Made by a program: the position numbers and the translations under genes. 64,000 nt of DNA from contig CP018627.1 of NCBI GenBank assembly GCA_002021875.1, positions 4,278,001 to 4,342,000 on the forward strand, read 5' to 3'. The number at the start of each line of letters is the position of its first letter. The stretch's first letter is position 1. A model generated the notes under the pieces. The model saw only the letters and a list, made by a program, of their open reading frames with translations, was not told where the DNA came from and did no database searches. This document shows positions 1-9,142 of the stretch, one piece after another. This stretch comes from Streptomyces hygroscopicus. GTDB lineage: Bacteria; Actinomycetota; Actinomycetes; Streptomycetales; Streptomycetaceae.

Positions 1-993
1 CCAGCCGACACCGTAGAGCAGCAGTTCGGCGGCCGAGTGGTAGTTGATGCCGTACGTGAAGCCGATGCGCTTCTCGAAGGCGTCCAGCGCCTTGGTCTCC
101 GGCTCGGAGCCTGCGGCGGGTCCCCGGTAGGTCTCGTCGGCCGGGTCGGCGGACGAACCCTCGTTGTCGTAGCCCCACTTGTAGCCGAAGTTGCGGTTGA
201 GGTCGACGCCGTCGCCCGCGGTGATCTTGCCGTCGCCGTTGTTGTCGCGCAGGTTCTTGCGCCACTGGCGGTTGTCCGGGCTCTGATGCGTGTAGTCGTA
301 GCCGTCCGGGTTGGCGGACAGGACGAACCACAGTTCGGTACGGTCCACGATCTTGGTGACGCGGTCGTCCTTGCCGTAGTTGTCGAGGTAGTAGTGCATC
401 AGCCGGCGGGTCATCTCCGGGGTGATCCACTCACGGGCGTGCTGATTGGACATGTACAGCACCGACGGCTTGCTGCCGTCGCGGGTCTTCCCTGCGCCCT
501 TGCTCAGCTTGAGGGCGAGGATGTCCTTGCCGCGGCCGGTCTTGCCGATGCTGACGACCTTGGTGAGGCCGGGGTGGGCCCGGCCGGTCTCGACGATCTC
601 CTGCTGGAGCCCGCCCTCGCCGCTGTAGGGGCGGAAGACGCCGTCGCCCGCGGCCTTCAGGCGGTTGCGGGTCGGTGCGGAGATCTCCTTCTCGGTGAGC
701 CGCACGCCCTTGCCGCGCAGCGCGGCGGCCTGCTTCCCGGTGAGGTAGAGCTCGACCGGGCCGGTGCCCTTCTCGGGCACCTGCCGCCCCAGTTCGGTGC
801 CGTCCGCCCCGGCCCGCAGCAGCAGCGGAATCTGACCCTTGGTGACCTGGGCGGTCCATACGGACAGCCCGTCGCCGGCGGGGTTCGCCGGCGGTTGTGC
901 GGGGGCCGCGGGTGTCGCGGCCAGTCCCCCCAGGAGCAACGCGGCGAGTGCCACCACCGCGCCGCTCGATCTCACCGTGCGTCTGAGCTTCAT
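1..993 (-). CDS. M14 family zinc carboxypeptidase, secreted (C-terminus beyond left edge)
   Basis: The reading frame opens with ATG at 993 and stays open to base 1, giving 331 codons of an incomplete protein. The N-terminus is a Sec-type signal peptide: basic MKLRR, a long Ala/Leu core, then an Ala-Pro stretch. A propeptide-like region follows, and the peptidase domain begins near residue 120. The motif NQHAREW around residue 184 supplies the HxxE zinc ligands of M14 peptidases. Further on are DLNRNF and GINYHSAAELLLYG, which match the substrate-binding Asn-Arg and third zinc His regions. It probably releases C-terminal residues from extracellular peptides. It reads away from whiA and is separated from it by a hairpin. 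The catalytic Glu region lies outside the window. Confidence 0.9.
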   Translation of the reverse strand, partial: MKLRRTVRSSGAVVALAALLLGGLAATPAAPAQPPANPAGDGLSVWTAQVTKGQIPLLLRAGADGTELGRQVPEKGTGPVELYLTGKQAAALRGKGVRLTEKEISAPTRNRLKAAGDGVFRPYSGEGGLQQEIVETGRAHPGLTKVVSIGKTGRGKDILALKLSKGAGKTRDGSKPSVLYMSNQHAREWITPEMTRRLMHYYLDNYGKDDRVTKIVDRTELWFVLSANPDGYDYTHQSPDNRQWRKNLRDNNGDGKITAGDGVDLNRNFGYKWGYDNEGSSADPADETYRGPAAGSEPETKALDAFEKRIGFTYGINYHSAAELLLYGVGW

Positions 994-1117
994 CAGCCCC
1001 CCTGGCTGTCGTGTGAAGACCCGCGGGTGCGCAGGCGCACCAGACTTGTCAGGACACATGGTCATGTCAACAGCGGCGCGCGGAACCGGTCCGTACACAA
1101 CCCTGGGGACGCAAACA

Positions 1118-1145
1118 CCCCCGGATCGCTCGTGTGATCCGGGGG
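1118..1145 (-). terminator. Terminator after whiA
   Basis: A perfect 10-bp inverted repeat (1118-1127 with 1136-1145) encloses an 8-base loop, about 90 bases past the whiA stop. There is no T-tract, which is usual for Streptomyces. It probably ends the uvrC-rapZ-yvcK-whiA transcript. Confidence 0.55.
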
Positions 1146-1167
1146 CGCGGGGTGCGGCTTCGGTGCC

Positions 1168-1236
1168 GCTCTCGGGCGGCCGTTCTCGGGGCAGCCGCTC
1201 TCGGGGAAGCTCTCGGGGCAGCCGCTCTCGGGGCGG
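1168..1236. repeat. Degenerate 13-15 bp tandem repeat directly after the whiA stop
   Basis: The core G(C/T)TCTCGGGG occurs at 1168 (one G shorter), 1182, 1196, 1209 and 1224, giving a period of 13-15 bases. The array ends exactly where the whiA stop codon begins (1237-1239). Function unknown; compare the other stop-adjacent repeats in this window. Confidence 0.75.
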
Positions 1237-2226
1237 TCAGCCGACCATGCCCTCGGCCATCTCCTCGGTCAGGCTGGACTCGGTGCCGGGGATGCCCAGG
1301 TCCTGGGCGCGCTTGTCGGCCATGGCCAGCAGCCGGCGGATGCGGCCCGCGACGGCGTCCTTGGTCAGCGGCGGGTCGGCGAGGGCACCCAGTTCCTCCA
1401 GGGACGCCTGCTTGTGCTCCATGCGCAGCCGGCCGGCCGCGGCGAGGTGCTCGGGCACCTCGTCGGCCAGGATCTCCAGGGCGCGCTGCACCCGGGCCCC
1501 GGCGGCGACGGCGGCGCGGGCCGAGCGGCGCAGATTGGCGTCGTCGAAGTTGGCGAGGCGGTTGGCGGTCGCCCGCACCTCGCGTCGCATCCGCCGCTCC
1601 TCCCAGGCGAGGACCGACTCATGCGCCCCCAGCCGCGTCAACAGCGCGCCGATGGCGTCACCGTCCCGGACGACCACCCGGTCCACCCCGCGCACCTCGC
1701 GCGCCTTGGCGGCGATCTGCAGCCGGCGGGCGGCGCCGACCAGTGCGAGCGCGGCCTCCGGGCCGGGGCAGGTCACCTCCAGGGAGGACGAGCGGCCGGG
1801 CTCGGTGAGCGAGCCATGGGCGAGGAAGGCCCCGCGCCAGGCGGCCTCGGCGTCGCAGGTGGCGCCGGAGACGACCTGCGGCGGCAGCCCGCGGATCGGC
1901 CGGCCGCGGCCGTCGACCAGGCCGGTCTGCCGCGCCAGCTGGTCACCGCCCGCCACCACCCGCACCACGTACCTGCTGCCGCGGCGCAGCCCACCGGGGG
2001 CCATCACCACCAGATCCGAGGAGTGGCCGAAGATCTCCAGGATGTCCTTGCGCACCCTGCGGGCCGCGATCCCGGTGTCCAGCTCCGCCTCGATCACGAT
2101 GCGCCCGCTGACCAGGTGCAGCCCGCCCGCGAACCGCAGGATCGCCGAGACCTCTGCTTTCCGGCAGCAGGTCCGGGTGACGGGGAGCCGGGAGATTTCG
2201 TCCTTCACCGCTGCCGTCATCGCCAT
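1237..2226 (-). CDS. whiA: Sporulation transcription factor WhiA
   Basis: A 329-residue protein starting [10 protein letters not shown], the usual Streptomyces length and start. WhiA combines an N-terminal LAGLIDADG homing-endonuclease-derived domain (about residues 1-200, without endonuclease function) with a C-terminal helix-turn-helix DNA-binding domain (about 230-315). With WhiB it switches on division and segregation genes in aerial hyphae. ATG 2226 is preceded by GGAAGG at a good distance; ATG 2220 would give the ATGA overlap with yvcK and is the alternative start. It is the last gene of the uvrC-rapZ-yvcK-whiA operon. The tail ([11 protein letters not shown]) agrees with the family. 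Confidence 0.95.
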   Translation of the reverse strand: MAMTAAVKDEISRLPVTRTCCRKAEVSAILRFAGGLHLVSGRIVIEAELDTGIAARRVRKDILEIFGHSSDLVVMAPGGLRRGSRYVVRVVAGGDQLARQTGLVDGRGRPIRGLPPQVVSGATCDAEAAWRGAFLAHGSLTEPGRSSSLEVTCPGPEAALALVGAARRLQIAAKAREVRGVDRVVVRDGDAIGALLTRLGAHESVLAWEERRMRREVRATANRLANFDDANLRRSARAAVAAGARVQRALEILADEVPEHLAAAGRLRMEHKQASLEELGALADPPLTKDAVAGRIRRLLAMADKRAQDLGIPGTESSLTEEMAEGMVG

Positions 2227-3236
2227 GGGCCGATCCTTCCATGCATCCGAAAAATACGGTCGTACGCGGCCGCCAGAAGCTCCGGGTCGTGCTTCGGGGC
2301 ACCGTCGGTCGCGGCCACCGGCGCCAGCTCGACCGTGCCGCCCAGCCGCTTGGCCGCGTCGCACAGACTGCTCTGGTCGGGGACGGCGGCCTCATCGGCC
2401 AGCACCACGTCGAAGGCGAGTTTAGGGGCGTGTCGGGCCAAAACCTCCAAATGACGCTGCGGAGAGAAGCCATCGGTTTCTCCGGGCTGAGGGGCGAGGT
2501 TCAGGGACAGCACCCGCCGGGCCTTGGTCTCGGTGAGCGCCTGGAGCAGATCGGGGACCAGCAGATGCGGGATCACGGAGGAGAACCAGGAGCCGGGCCC
2601 CAGCACCACCCAGTCGGCGTCCATGACCGCCTCGACGGCCTCGGGGACGGCCGGCGGGTCGTGCGGCACCAGATGAACCGACTGCACCTCGCCGCGGGTC
2701 AGCGCCACGGTGGCCTGCCCGGCGACGGTGGAGACCTCGTCCGGGCGCGCCGGGTCATGGCCCCGGACGTATGCCTGGAGCTCCAGCGGGACGGCCGACA
2801 TGGGCAGCACCCGGCCATGGGCGCCCAGCAGCTTGCCGACCAGGTCGAGCGCCTTCACATGGTCGCCGAGCTGCTCCCACAGGGCGACGATCAGCACATT
2901 GCCGACCGCGTGGCCGTGCAGCTCGCCCTCGCTGATGAAGCGATGCTGGATGACCCGCGCCCAGGTCTGGCCCCAGTCGTCGTCGCCGCACAGCGCGGCC
3001 AGGGCCTTGCGCAGATCGCCGGGCGGCAGCACGCCCAGCTCGTCGCGGAGCCGCCCGCTGGAGCCCCCGTCGTCGGCCACGGTGACGACGGCGGTGAGGT
3101 CGCCGGTGATCCGGCGCAGAGCGGCGAGCGACGCGGACAGGCCCATGCCGCCGCCGAGTGCGACGACCTTGGGCTGCGCGCTCCGGCTGGTCCGTGCTCC
3201 GACCAGCCGTCGCAGCCGCTTGGTACGAATGGTCAC
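2217..3236 (-). CDS. yvcK: YvcK/CofD-like gluconeogenesis factor (UDP-sugar binding)
   Basis: A 339-residue protein with the N-terminal glycine-rich motif [10 protein letters not shown] and the conserved [12 protein letters not shown] stretch of the YvcK/CofD-like family. In Bacillus and Mycobacterium relatives it binds UDP-GlcNAc-type ligands and influences cell-wall synthesis and growth on gluconeogenic carbon. It has no catalytic role that can be read from sequence. Start and stop overlap rapZ and whiA by a few bases, so it is translationally coupled to both. The rapZ-yvcK-whiA block is conserved in Gram-positive bacteria, which supports the call. Confidence 0.93.
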   Translation of the reverse strand: MTIRTKRLRRLVGARTSRSAQPKVVALGGGMGLSASLAALRRITGDLTAVVTVADDGGSSGRLRDELGVLPPGDLRKALAALCGDDDWGQTWARVIQHRFISEGELHGHAVGNVLIVALWEQLGDHVKALDLVGKLLGAHGRVLPMSAVPLELQAYVRGHDPARPDEVSTVAGQATVALTRGEVQSVHLVPHDPPAVPEAVEAVMDADWVVLGPGSWFSSVIPHLLVPDLLQALTETKARRVLSLNLAPQPGETDGFSPQRHLEVLARHAPKLAFDVVLADEAAVPDQSSLCDAAKRLGGTVELAPVAATDGAPKHDPELLAAAYDRIFRMHGRIGPWR

Positions 3237-4168
3237 TCGCGCCCCATGTCCCGGTGGACGATGACGGTCTCCACTCCCTCGGCGGCCAGCCGCGGGGCGA
3301 GCCGCTCGGACATCGCCACACTGCGGTGCTTGCCGCCGGTGCAGCCGATGGCGATGGTCACATAGCGCTTGCCCTCGCGGCGGTAGCCCGCGGCGATGAG
3401 CTGGAGCAGCTCCGCGTAGCGGTCGAGGAACTCCTTGGCGCCGGGCTGGTTGAAGACATAGCTGGAGACCTCCTCGTTGAGCCCGGTGAAGGGGCGCAGC
3501 TCGGGGACCCAGTGCGGATTGGGCAGGAAGCGGCAGTCCACCACCAGATCGGCGTCGACCGGCAGCCCGTACTTGTAGCCGAACGACATCACGGTGGCCC
3601 GCAGCTCGGGCTCCTCCTCGCCCGCGAACTGGGGGTCCATCTTGGCGCGCAGTTCATGCACGTTGAGGCTGGAGGTGTCGATCACCAGGTCGGCGTCCCC
3701 GCGCAGCTCGCGCAGCAGATCGCGCTCGGCGGCGATGCCGTCCACGATCCGGCCGTCGCCCTGGAGGGGATGCGGGCGGCGCACGGATTCGAAGCGGCGC
3801 ACCAGGGCCTCGTCGGACGCCTCCAGGAACAGCACGCGCCGCTTGACGTTCTTGGCGGCGAGGTCGGCGAGGGACTCGCGGAGGTTGTCGAAGAAGCGGC
3901 GGCCGCGGACGTCCACCACCACGGCGATCCGCGCCACATTGCCCTGGGAGCGGGCGCCCAGGTCGACCATGGTGGGGATCAGCGCGGGCGGCAGGTTGTC
4001 CACGACGAACCAGCCGAGGTCCTCCAGACACTTGGCGGCGGTGCTGCGGCCCGCGCCCGACATTCCAGAGATGATCACCAGCTCGGGGATGGCCGCCGCC
4101 TCGGCGGGCTCGCCCGACATGCCCGTATTCACCTGCGCTCCGTCTCCATGGTTCTCGTGCTCGGTCAT
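3233..4168 (-). CDS. rapZ: RapZ family nucleotide-binding protein (YvcJ)
   Basis: A 311-residue P-loop protein. The Walker A-like motif GMSGAGRST (residues 35-43) has Arg where many homologues have Lys; I recall the same Arg in other Streptomyces copies, so it is probably not a defect. The C-terminal domain has [10 protein letters not shown] and a [11 protein letters not shown] segment typical of RapZ. In E. coli RapZ is an RNA-binding adaptor that senses glucosamine-6-phosphate; in Bacillus YvcJ hydrolyses nucleotides and affects competence. Its job in Streptomyces is unclear. The start overlaps the uvrC stop and the stop overlaps the yvcK start by 4 bases each. Confidence 0.93.
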   Translation of the reverse strand: MTEHENHGDGAQVNTGMSGEPAEAAAIPELVIISGMSGAGRSTAAKCLEDLGWFVVDNLPPALIPTMVDLGARSQGNVARIAVVVDVRGRRFFDNLRESLADLAAKNVKRRVLFLEASDEALVRRFESVRRPHPLQGDGRIVDGIAAERDLLRELRGDADLVIDTSSLNVHELRAKMDPQFAGEEEPELRATVMSFGYKYGLPVDADLVVDCRFLPNPHWVPELRPFTGLNEEVSSYVFNQPGAKEFLDRYAELLQLIAAGYRREGKRYVTIAIGCTGGKHRSVAMSERLAPRLAAEGVETVIVHRDMGRE

Positions 4169-6258
4169 GGTCTGGTCCCCCCGTTCGATGAGGACGCCGC
4201 ACCGGCGGCCTCGTCCTCAATGATCTCTCCTGTGGCGGTGTTCACGGCGGGCGCGGCCGGGGCGGACCCGGCGAGCGCCGCGGCGACCGTCTCGGCCGTC
4301 TTACGGCCGACGCCCGGCACCTCGCAGATCTGCTCGACCGTGGCGGCGCGCAGCCGCTTGACCGAGCCGAAATGCTTCAGCAGGGCCTGCTTACGGCTGT
4401 CACCGAGGCCCGGAACGGTGTCCAGCGGCCCGGCCTTCATCGACTTGGCGCGCTTGCTGCGCTGGTAGGTGATGGCGAAGCGGTGGGCCTCGTCGCGGAC
4501 CCGCTGGAGGAGGTAGAGCCCCTCGCTGCTGCGCGGCAGCACCACCGGGTCCTCCTCGTCCGGCAGCCACACCTCCTCGAGCCGCTTGGCGAGGCCGCAG
4601 ACGGCGACATCGTCGACGCCGAGCTCGTCCAGGGCCCGTTGGGCGGCGGCCACCTGCGGCTTTCCACCGTCGACCACGACGAGCTGGGGCGGGTAGGCGA
4701 ACCGCTTCGGCCTGCCCTCCTCGTCGATCGGGCCGGAGGGCCCCTCGGCGGGGCCGTCGGAGAGGCCGTCGAGGGCCTGCCCGGGGGGTGCGGTGGTGCC
4801 GATGGTCTCTGTGTCCTCTGCGGCCCCGGTGGCCTGCTCCTCCCACTCCCCGGTCTTCTGCTTCTCCAGGAGATAGCGGCGGAAGCGGCGGCTGACGACC
4901 TCGTGCATGGAGCGGACATCGTCCTGCCCGGCGAAGCTCTTGATCTGGAAGCGGCGGTACTCACTCTTACGGGGGAGCCCGTCCTCGAAGACCACCATGG
5001 AGGCCACCACGTCATCTCCCTGCAGATGGGAGATGTCGAAGCACTCGACGCGCAGCGGGGCGGAGTCCAGCCCCAGGGCCTCGGCGATCTCCTCCAGCGC
5101 CCGGGAGCGCGTGGTGAGGTCGGAGGCGCGCTTGGTCTTGTGCAGCGCGAGCGCCTGCTGGGCGTTGCGCTGGACGGTCTGCATCAGGTCCTTCTTGTCG
5201 CCGCGCTGCGGGATGCGCAGATCGACCAGGGAGCCCCGGCGCTCGGTGAGCCACTGGGTGACCGGCTCGGCCGGGTCCGGCACGGCGGGCACCAGGACCT
5301 CCTTGGGGACCGCGTCGCCGCGCTCCTCCCCGTACAACTGCTGCAGGGCGTGCTCGACCAGCCCGGCGGTGTCGACGGCCTCGACCTTGTCGGTGACCCA
5401 GCCGCGCTGACCGCGCACCCGGCCGCCGCGCACATGGAAGATCTGGACGGCGGCCTCCAGCTCGTCCTCGGCGACCGCTATCAGATCGGCGTCGGTGGCG
5501 TCGGCGAGAACCACCGCGTTCTTCTCCATGGCGCGCTTGAGCGCCCCTATGTCGTCGCGGAGCCGGGCCGCCCTCTCGTACTCCATGTCCTCGGCGGCCT
5601 CGTGCATCTGCTGCTCCAGGCGGCGCAGATAGGTGCCGGTGCGGCCGGCCATGAAGTCGCAGAATTCTTCGGCGAGTTCGCGGTGCTCCTCGGCGGTGAC
5701 ACGGCCGACGCAGGGGGCCGAGCATTTGCCGATATAGCCGAGCAGGCAGGGGCGGCCGATCTGGGCGGAGCGCTTGAACACCCCGGCGGAGCAGGTCCGG
5801 ACGGGGAACACGCGCAGCATCAGGTCGACGGTCTCGCGGATGGCCCAGGCGTGGCCGTAAGGGCCGAAGTAGCGCACGCCCTTCTTCTTGGCGCCGCGCA
5901 TCACCTGGACCCGGGGGAACTCCTCGTTCAGGGTCACGGCGAGGGAGGGGTAGCTCTTGTCGTCGCGGTACTTGACGTTGAACCGGGGGTCGTACTCCTT
6001 GATCCAGGAGTACTCGAGCTGCAGGGCCTCGACCTCGGTGGAGACCACGGTCCACTCCACGGCGGCGGCCGTGGTGACCATGGTGCGGGTGCGCGGGTGG
6101 AGGTTCGCCAGGTCCTGGAAGTACGACGAGAGCCGCGGGCGCAGGCTCTTCGCCTTTCCTACGTAGATCACCCGGCCGTGCTCATCACGGAACTTGTAGA
6201 CCCCCGGCGACTCGGGGATCTGTCCCGGCTTGGGGCGGTAGCTGCTCGGGTCGGCCAT
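4165..6258 (-). CDS. uvrC: Excinuclease ABC subunit C
   Basis: UvrC makes both incisions in nucleotide excision repair after UvrA and UvrB have located the damage. The 697-residue product has an N-terminal GIY-YIG nuclease domain (GVYKFRD ... [10 protein letters not shown]), a cysteine patch ([13 protein letters not shown]), a UVR motif for UvrB contact near residue 210, a C-terminal RNase H-like nuclease ([15 protein letters not shown]) and two helix-hairpin-helix motifs ([17 protein letters not shown] and [10 protein letters not shown]). The start MADPSSYRP matches the family; GTG codons just upstream are possible but less likely. It is the first gene of a four-gene operon with 4-base overlaps. 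Confidence 0.96.
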   Translation of the reverse strand: MADPSSYRPKPGQIPESPGVYKFRDEHGRVIYVGKAKSLRPRLSSYFQDLANLHPRTRTMVTTAAAVEWTVVSTEVEALQLEYSWIKEYDPRFNVKYRDDKSYPSLAVTLNEEFPRVQVMRGAKKKGVRYFGPYGHAWAIRETVDLMLRVFPVRTCSAGVFKRSAQIGRPCLLGYIGKCSAPCVGRVTAEEHRELAEEFCDFMAGRTGTYLRRLEQQMHEAAEDMEYERAARLRDDIGALKRAMEKNAVVLADATDADLIAVAEDELEAAVQIFHVRGGRVRGQRGWVTDKVEAVDTAGLVEHALQQLYGEERGDAVPKEVLVPAVPDPAEPVTQWLTERRGSLVDLRIPQRGDKKDLMQTVQRNAQQALALHKTKRASDLTTRSRALEEIAEALGLDSAPLRVECFDISHLQGDDVVASMVVFEDGLPRKSEYRRFQIKSFAGQDDVRSMHEVVSRRFRRYLLEKQKTGEWEEQATGAAEDTETIGTTAPPGQALDGLSDGPAEGPSGPIDEEGRPKRFAYPPQLVVVDGGKPQVAAAQRALDELGVDDVAVCGLAKRLEEVWLPDEEDPVVLPRSSEGLYLLQRVRDEAHRFAITYQRSKRAKSMKAGPLDTVPGLGDSRKQALLKHFGSVKRLRAATVEQICEVPGVGRKTAETVAAALAGSAPAAPAVNTATGEIIEDEAAGAASSSNGGTRP

Positions 6259-6361
6259 GGTCACCACCCTACTTGCGGGGAGTGACACATCCGGGCCCTC
6301 GGGACGGGGTCGGCCGAGGTCCAGTGGATTGGGGGATTCCGCGGCCGCTCGGGCGCGCGCC

Positions 6362-6426
6362 GGGCGCCCGCTCAGGCGTCAGGGCCCGCTCGGGCACCGG
6401 GCGTCCGCTCAGGCGTCGGGGCCCGC
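6362..6426. repeat. 28-bp direct repeat, one copy spanning the Rieske gene stop
   Basis: Two copies, 6362-6389 and 6399-6426, match at 26 of 28 positions. The right copy carries the last codons and stop (6409-6411) of the minus-strand Rieske gene; the left copy lies just downstream of it. It looks like a duplication of the gene's 3' end. Confidence 0.85.
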
Positions 6427-6834
6427 CACGAGCCGTCCGCCCTTCGCGGTGACCGGGATCGACGGCAGCGGCTTCTCCGCGGGTCCCTGGAGGACCTTGC
6501 CGGTGCGGGCGTCGAACTGGCTGCCGTGGCAGGGGCAATTGATCTTGCCGTCCTCGACGCTGTCGACGACGCACCCGGCGTGGGTGCACACCGCGCTGAA
6601 CGCCGTGAACTCGCCCTTGGCGGACTGGGCGACCACCACCCGCTGCTCACGGTAGATCTTGGCGCCGCCGACCGGGACGACACCGGCCGAGCCGAGCTCG
6701 ACGGGGGCGGTGGGCGTCGAGGACGCCTTCTGGTCCGAACCGTCCGGGGAACAGGCCGCCGCCCCGAGCCCGGCGGCTCCGGCCAGCGCGGCGCAGCACA
6801 GCAGGGTTCGGCGGGAGGCGGGCTGGCTGGACAT
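6409..6834 (-). CDS. Rieske [2Fe-2S] protein with Tat/lipoprotein-type signal
   Basis: A 141-residue exported protein. The N-terminus SRRTLLCC resembles a twin-arginine signal, and LGAAACS resembles a lipobox, so it is probably membrane-anchored outside the cell. A spacer rich in Ser and Thr precedes a single Rieske domain with both cluster-binding motifs: CTHAGC (one Cys, one His) and CPCHGSQF (one Cys, one His). This is the small stand-alone Rieske type common in Streptomyces, not the cytochrome bc1 subunit. It probably moves electrons, but no partner is visible nearby. A 28-bp duplication spans its 3' end. Confidence 0.92.
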   Translation of the reverse strand: MSSQPASRRTLLCCAALAGAAGLGAAACSPDGSDQKASSTPTAPVELGSAGVVPVGGAKIYREQRVVVAQSAKGEFTAFSAVCTHAGCVVDSVEDGKINCPCHGSQFDARTGKVLQGPAEKPLPSIPVTAKGGRLVAGPDA

Positions 6835-6912
6835 ACGGCTCCTGGGGGTGTGAGGGGCCCTCCGACCATACCGGCACAGATCCCTCCGCTCGCCACCGCC
6901 TCCCAGGGACGG

Positions 6913-6938
6913 CGTAAGCGCTTACGCAAACGTTTACG
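6913..6938. promoter_or_regulatory. Two adjacent LacI-type operator palindromes
   Basis: A perfect 14-bp palindrome CGTAAGCGCTTACG lies at 6913-6926. A near-perfect one, CGCAAACGTTTACG, lies at 6925-6938 with a single mismatched pair. Both have the central CG flanked by AA/TT arms usual for LacI/GalR-family operators. Their centres are 12 bp apart. They sit about 125-150 bp upstream of the lacI-type gene, which probably regulates itself and the coupled kinase from here. Confidence 0.65.
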
Positions 6939-7060
6939 TCCGACCGTGGATGCGATACGTTACGTGCCCCCGGGGCCCGGTGGCCTCATGAATCCGGTGA
7001 CCCCCATGGGTCCGGTGACCCCGACAACCCGACGACCCTCGACGCGGAGGACCGCAGCGG

Positions 7061-8119
7061 ATGGCAACCATGGTCGACGTCGCCCGGCGTGCCGGGGTGT
7101 CCGTGGCCACCGTCTCGCATGTGCTCAACGAGACCCGGCCGGTCCGTCCGGACACCCGTAAGGCCGTGCTGGACGCCATCGACGACCTCGGGTACATCCC
7201 CAATACGCTGGCGCGCTCCCTGGTGACCGCGCGCACCCGCTCGATCGGGCTGGCCGTCTCGGCGATCAGCAATCCGTACTTCACCGAGATCCTCCAAGGC
7301 GTCGAGTCCAGCGCCCTGGAGCAGGGGTACGGGCTGCTGATCGCCGATCCGCATGACGATCCCGAACATGAGCGCAAGGTCGTCCGGCTGCTCCATGAGC
7401 GGCGGGTGGACGGCGTGATCGTCGCCCCGTCGGCCGAGCCCGCCGGGCTGCTGGAGTATCTGGCCCGCCGTAAGATCCCCGCCGTCTTCCTCGACCGGCT
7501 GGTCGGCGACGCCCATGACCAGGTGTGTGCCGAGAACACCCGCCCCGTCGAACAGCTGGTCCACCACCTCGCCGGCCTCGGCCACACCCGCATCGGACTG
7601 GTCGCGGGGCTGCCGGGGCTGAGCACCACCACCGAGCGGATCGCGGGCTACCGTGCCGGGCTGGCGCGGCAGGGGCTGCCGTTCCGCCCCGGGCTGCTGG
7701 CCGAGGGCCACTCCGAGGCACGGGGCGCGCAGGACGCCGTCCACCGGCTGCTGGCCTCCCCCGAGCCGCCCACCGCGATCATCACCGCGAACAACGCGAT
7801 GACCATCGGCGCGCTGCGCGCCCTGCGGACGGCGGGCCTGAGCGTGCCGGACGATCTCGCGCTCGTCTGCTTCGACGACTTCTCCTGGGCGGATGTCTTC
7901 TCCCCCGGGCTCACCGCGATCTCCCAGCCCAGCCGGGAGGTCGGCGCCACCGCCGTCCGGCTGCTGCTCGACCGGCTGGAGAACCCAGGGCTGCCGCCGC
8001 GCACCGTCCGGCTGCCCTGCGCCTTCGTCCACCGCACCTCCTGCGGCTGTGCGGCCGAAGCCCCCGACCGACCGCTCCCCGGAACCCCCGGACTCCCCGG
8101 AAAGGACCCCGTCTCGTGA
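7061..8119 (+). CDS. LacI family transcriptional regulator
   Basis: A 352-residue LacI/GalR-family repressor. The N-terminal helix-turn-helix is canonical (MVDVARRAGVSVATVSHVLN), followed by the hinge RPDTRKAVLDAIDDLGYIPN and a periplasmic-binding-protein-like effector domain (from about residue 60). The effector is probably a sugar or sugar phosphate, given the PfkB kinase that follows with a GTGA start/stop overlap at 8116-8119. ATG 7061 has GGAGG about ten bases upstream; ATG 7070 is an alternative. Paired palindromes at 6913-6938 are the likely binding sites. Confidence 0.93.
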   Translation: MATMVDVARRAGVSVATVSHVLNETRPVRPDTRKAVLDAIDDLGYIPNTLARSLVTARTRSIGLAVSAISNPYFTEILQGVESSALEQGYGLLIADPHDDPEHERKVVRLLHERRVDGVIVAPSAEPAGLLEYLARRKIPAVFLDRLVGDAHDQVCAENTRPVEQLVHHLAGLGHTRIGLVAGLPGLSTTTERIAGYRAGLARQGLPFRPGLLAEGHSEARGAQDAVHRLLASPEPPTAIITANNAMTIGALRALRTAGLSVPDDLALVCFDDFSWADVFSPGLTAISQPSREVGATAVRLLLDRLENPGLPPRTVRLPCAFVHRTSCGCAAEAPDRPLPGTPGLPGKDPVS

Positions 8120-9066
8120 TCGTCGTCGCCGGAGAAGCCCTGATCGACCTCGTGCCCGAGCGCACGTCGAGCGCCGCGGCGGGCGACCGGCTGCCCGCGC
8201 TGCGTCCGGCGCGCGGCGGCGGCCCGTACAACACCGCGCTGGCGCTGGGGCGGCTCGGCTCGCCCACCGCGTTCTGCTCTCGGGTCTCCACGGACGGCTT
8301 CGGGGAGGCGCTGCTGGAGGGGTTGCGGAAGGACGGCGTGGACACCGCGCTGGTGCAGCGCGGCCAGGAGCCCACGACCCTCGCCGTCGCCTCCATCGGG
8401 GCCGATGGCTCGGCCGGATACGGCTTCTATGTGCAGGGCACCGCGGACCGCCTCTTCACCCTGCCGCCGTCCCTTCCCGAGGGGGTGCGCGCGCTGTCGC
8501 TGGGCACCTGCTCGCTGGTGCTGGAGCCGGGCGCGAGCGCGTATGAGGAGCTGCTGCGGCGCGAGGCCGCGCGTGGCGTCTTCACCACACTGGACCCCAA
8601 TATCCGCACCGGCCTGATCCCCGACGCAGACGCCTACCGGGCCCGGTTCCAGGGCTGGCTGCCTCATGTCGGCCTGCTGAAGCTGTCCATAGAGGACGCG
8701 CGGTGGCTGGCCGACTCGGAGGATGCGGACGCTGTGGAGACGGCCGTGGGCCAGTGGCTGGCGGCGGGCCCGGCGGCCGTGGTGCTCACTCATGGCGGGG
8801 AGGGGCTGAGCGTACGGCGCCAGGACGGCTCCGTGCTCTCGGTGCCGGGCGAGCGGGTGGACATCGTGGACACCATCGGGGCGGGAGACACCGTGAACGC
8901 CGCCCTGCTGCACCGGCTGGCGGGGCACCAGGCGCTGTCGGCGCCCGCGCTGGCCAAGCTGGACGAGGCGGCCTGGCTCGATGTGCTGGGCTTCGCCGCC
9001 CGCGCCGCCGCGATCACCTGCTCCCGAGCGGGCGCGGAGCCGCCCTACGCCTCCGAGCTGGTCTGA
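8116..9066 (+). CDS. PfkB family carbohydrate kinase (fructokinase-like)
   Basis: A 316-residue ribokinase/PfkB-fold kinase. It opens with VVAGEALIDLVPE and has the substrate-side motif GGGPYNTALALGRLG. The C-terminal signature DTIGAGDTVNAALL contains the catalytic Asp and anion-hole glycines. It should phosphorylate a sugar with ATP. The GEALID start resembles fructokinases and 2-keto-3-deoxygluconate kinases, but the substrate cannot be fixed from sequence. The GTG start overlaps the lacI-type stop by 4 bases and has GGAAAGGA upstream, so expression is coupled to its presumed repressor. A strong hairpin follows. Confidence 0.92.
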   Translation: MIVVAGEALIDLVPERTSSAAAGDRLPALRPARGGGPYNTALALGRLGSPTAFCSRVSTDGFGEALLEGLRKDGVDTALVQRGQEPTTLAVASIGADGSAGYGFYVQGTADRLFTLPPSLPEGVRALSLGTCSLVLEPGASAYEELLRREAARGVFTTLDPNIRTGLIPDADAYRARFQGWLPHVGLLKLSIEDARWLADSEDADAVETAVGQWLAAGPAAVVLTHGGEGLSVRRQDGSVLSVPGERVDIVDTIGAGDTVNAALLHRLAGHQALSAPALAKLDEAAWLDVLGFAARAAAITCSRAGAEPPYASELV

Positions 9067-9085
9067 CCCACCCCGCGCACGCGAA

Positions 9086-9114
9086 CGCCGCGCCCGGTCG
9101 ATCCGGGCGCGGCG
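9086..9114. terminator. Bidirectional terminator between kinase and uvrA
   Basis: A perfect 12-bp stem (9086-9097 with 9103-9114) and a 5-base loop lie in the short gap between the convergent kinase (ends 9066) and uvrA (ends 9143). Confidence 0.75.
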
Positions 9115-9142
9115 TGGCGTATGGCAAGCGCGGGGGCCGGGG

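Noticed and set aside
1168..1236. CRISPR array
   Set aside because: Units of 13-15 bp are too short and contiguous, there are no spacers, and no cas genes are present.
2241..3365. A 374-codon plus-strand frame opposite yvcK
   Set aside because: yvcK is conserved and coupled to its neighbours by short overlaps; the antisense frame has no domain.
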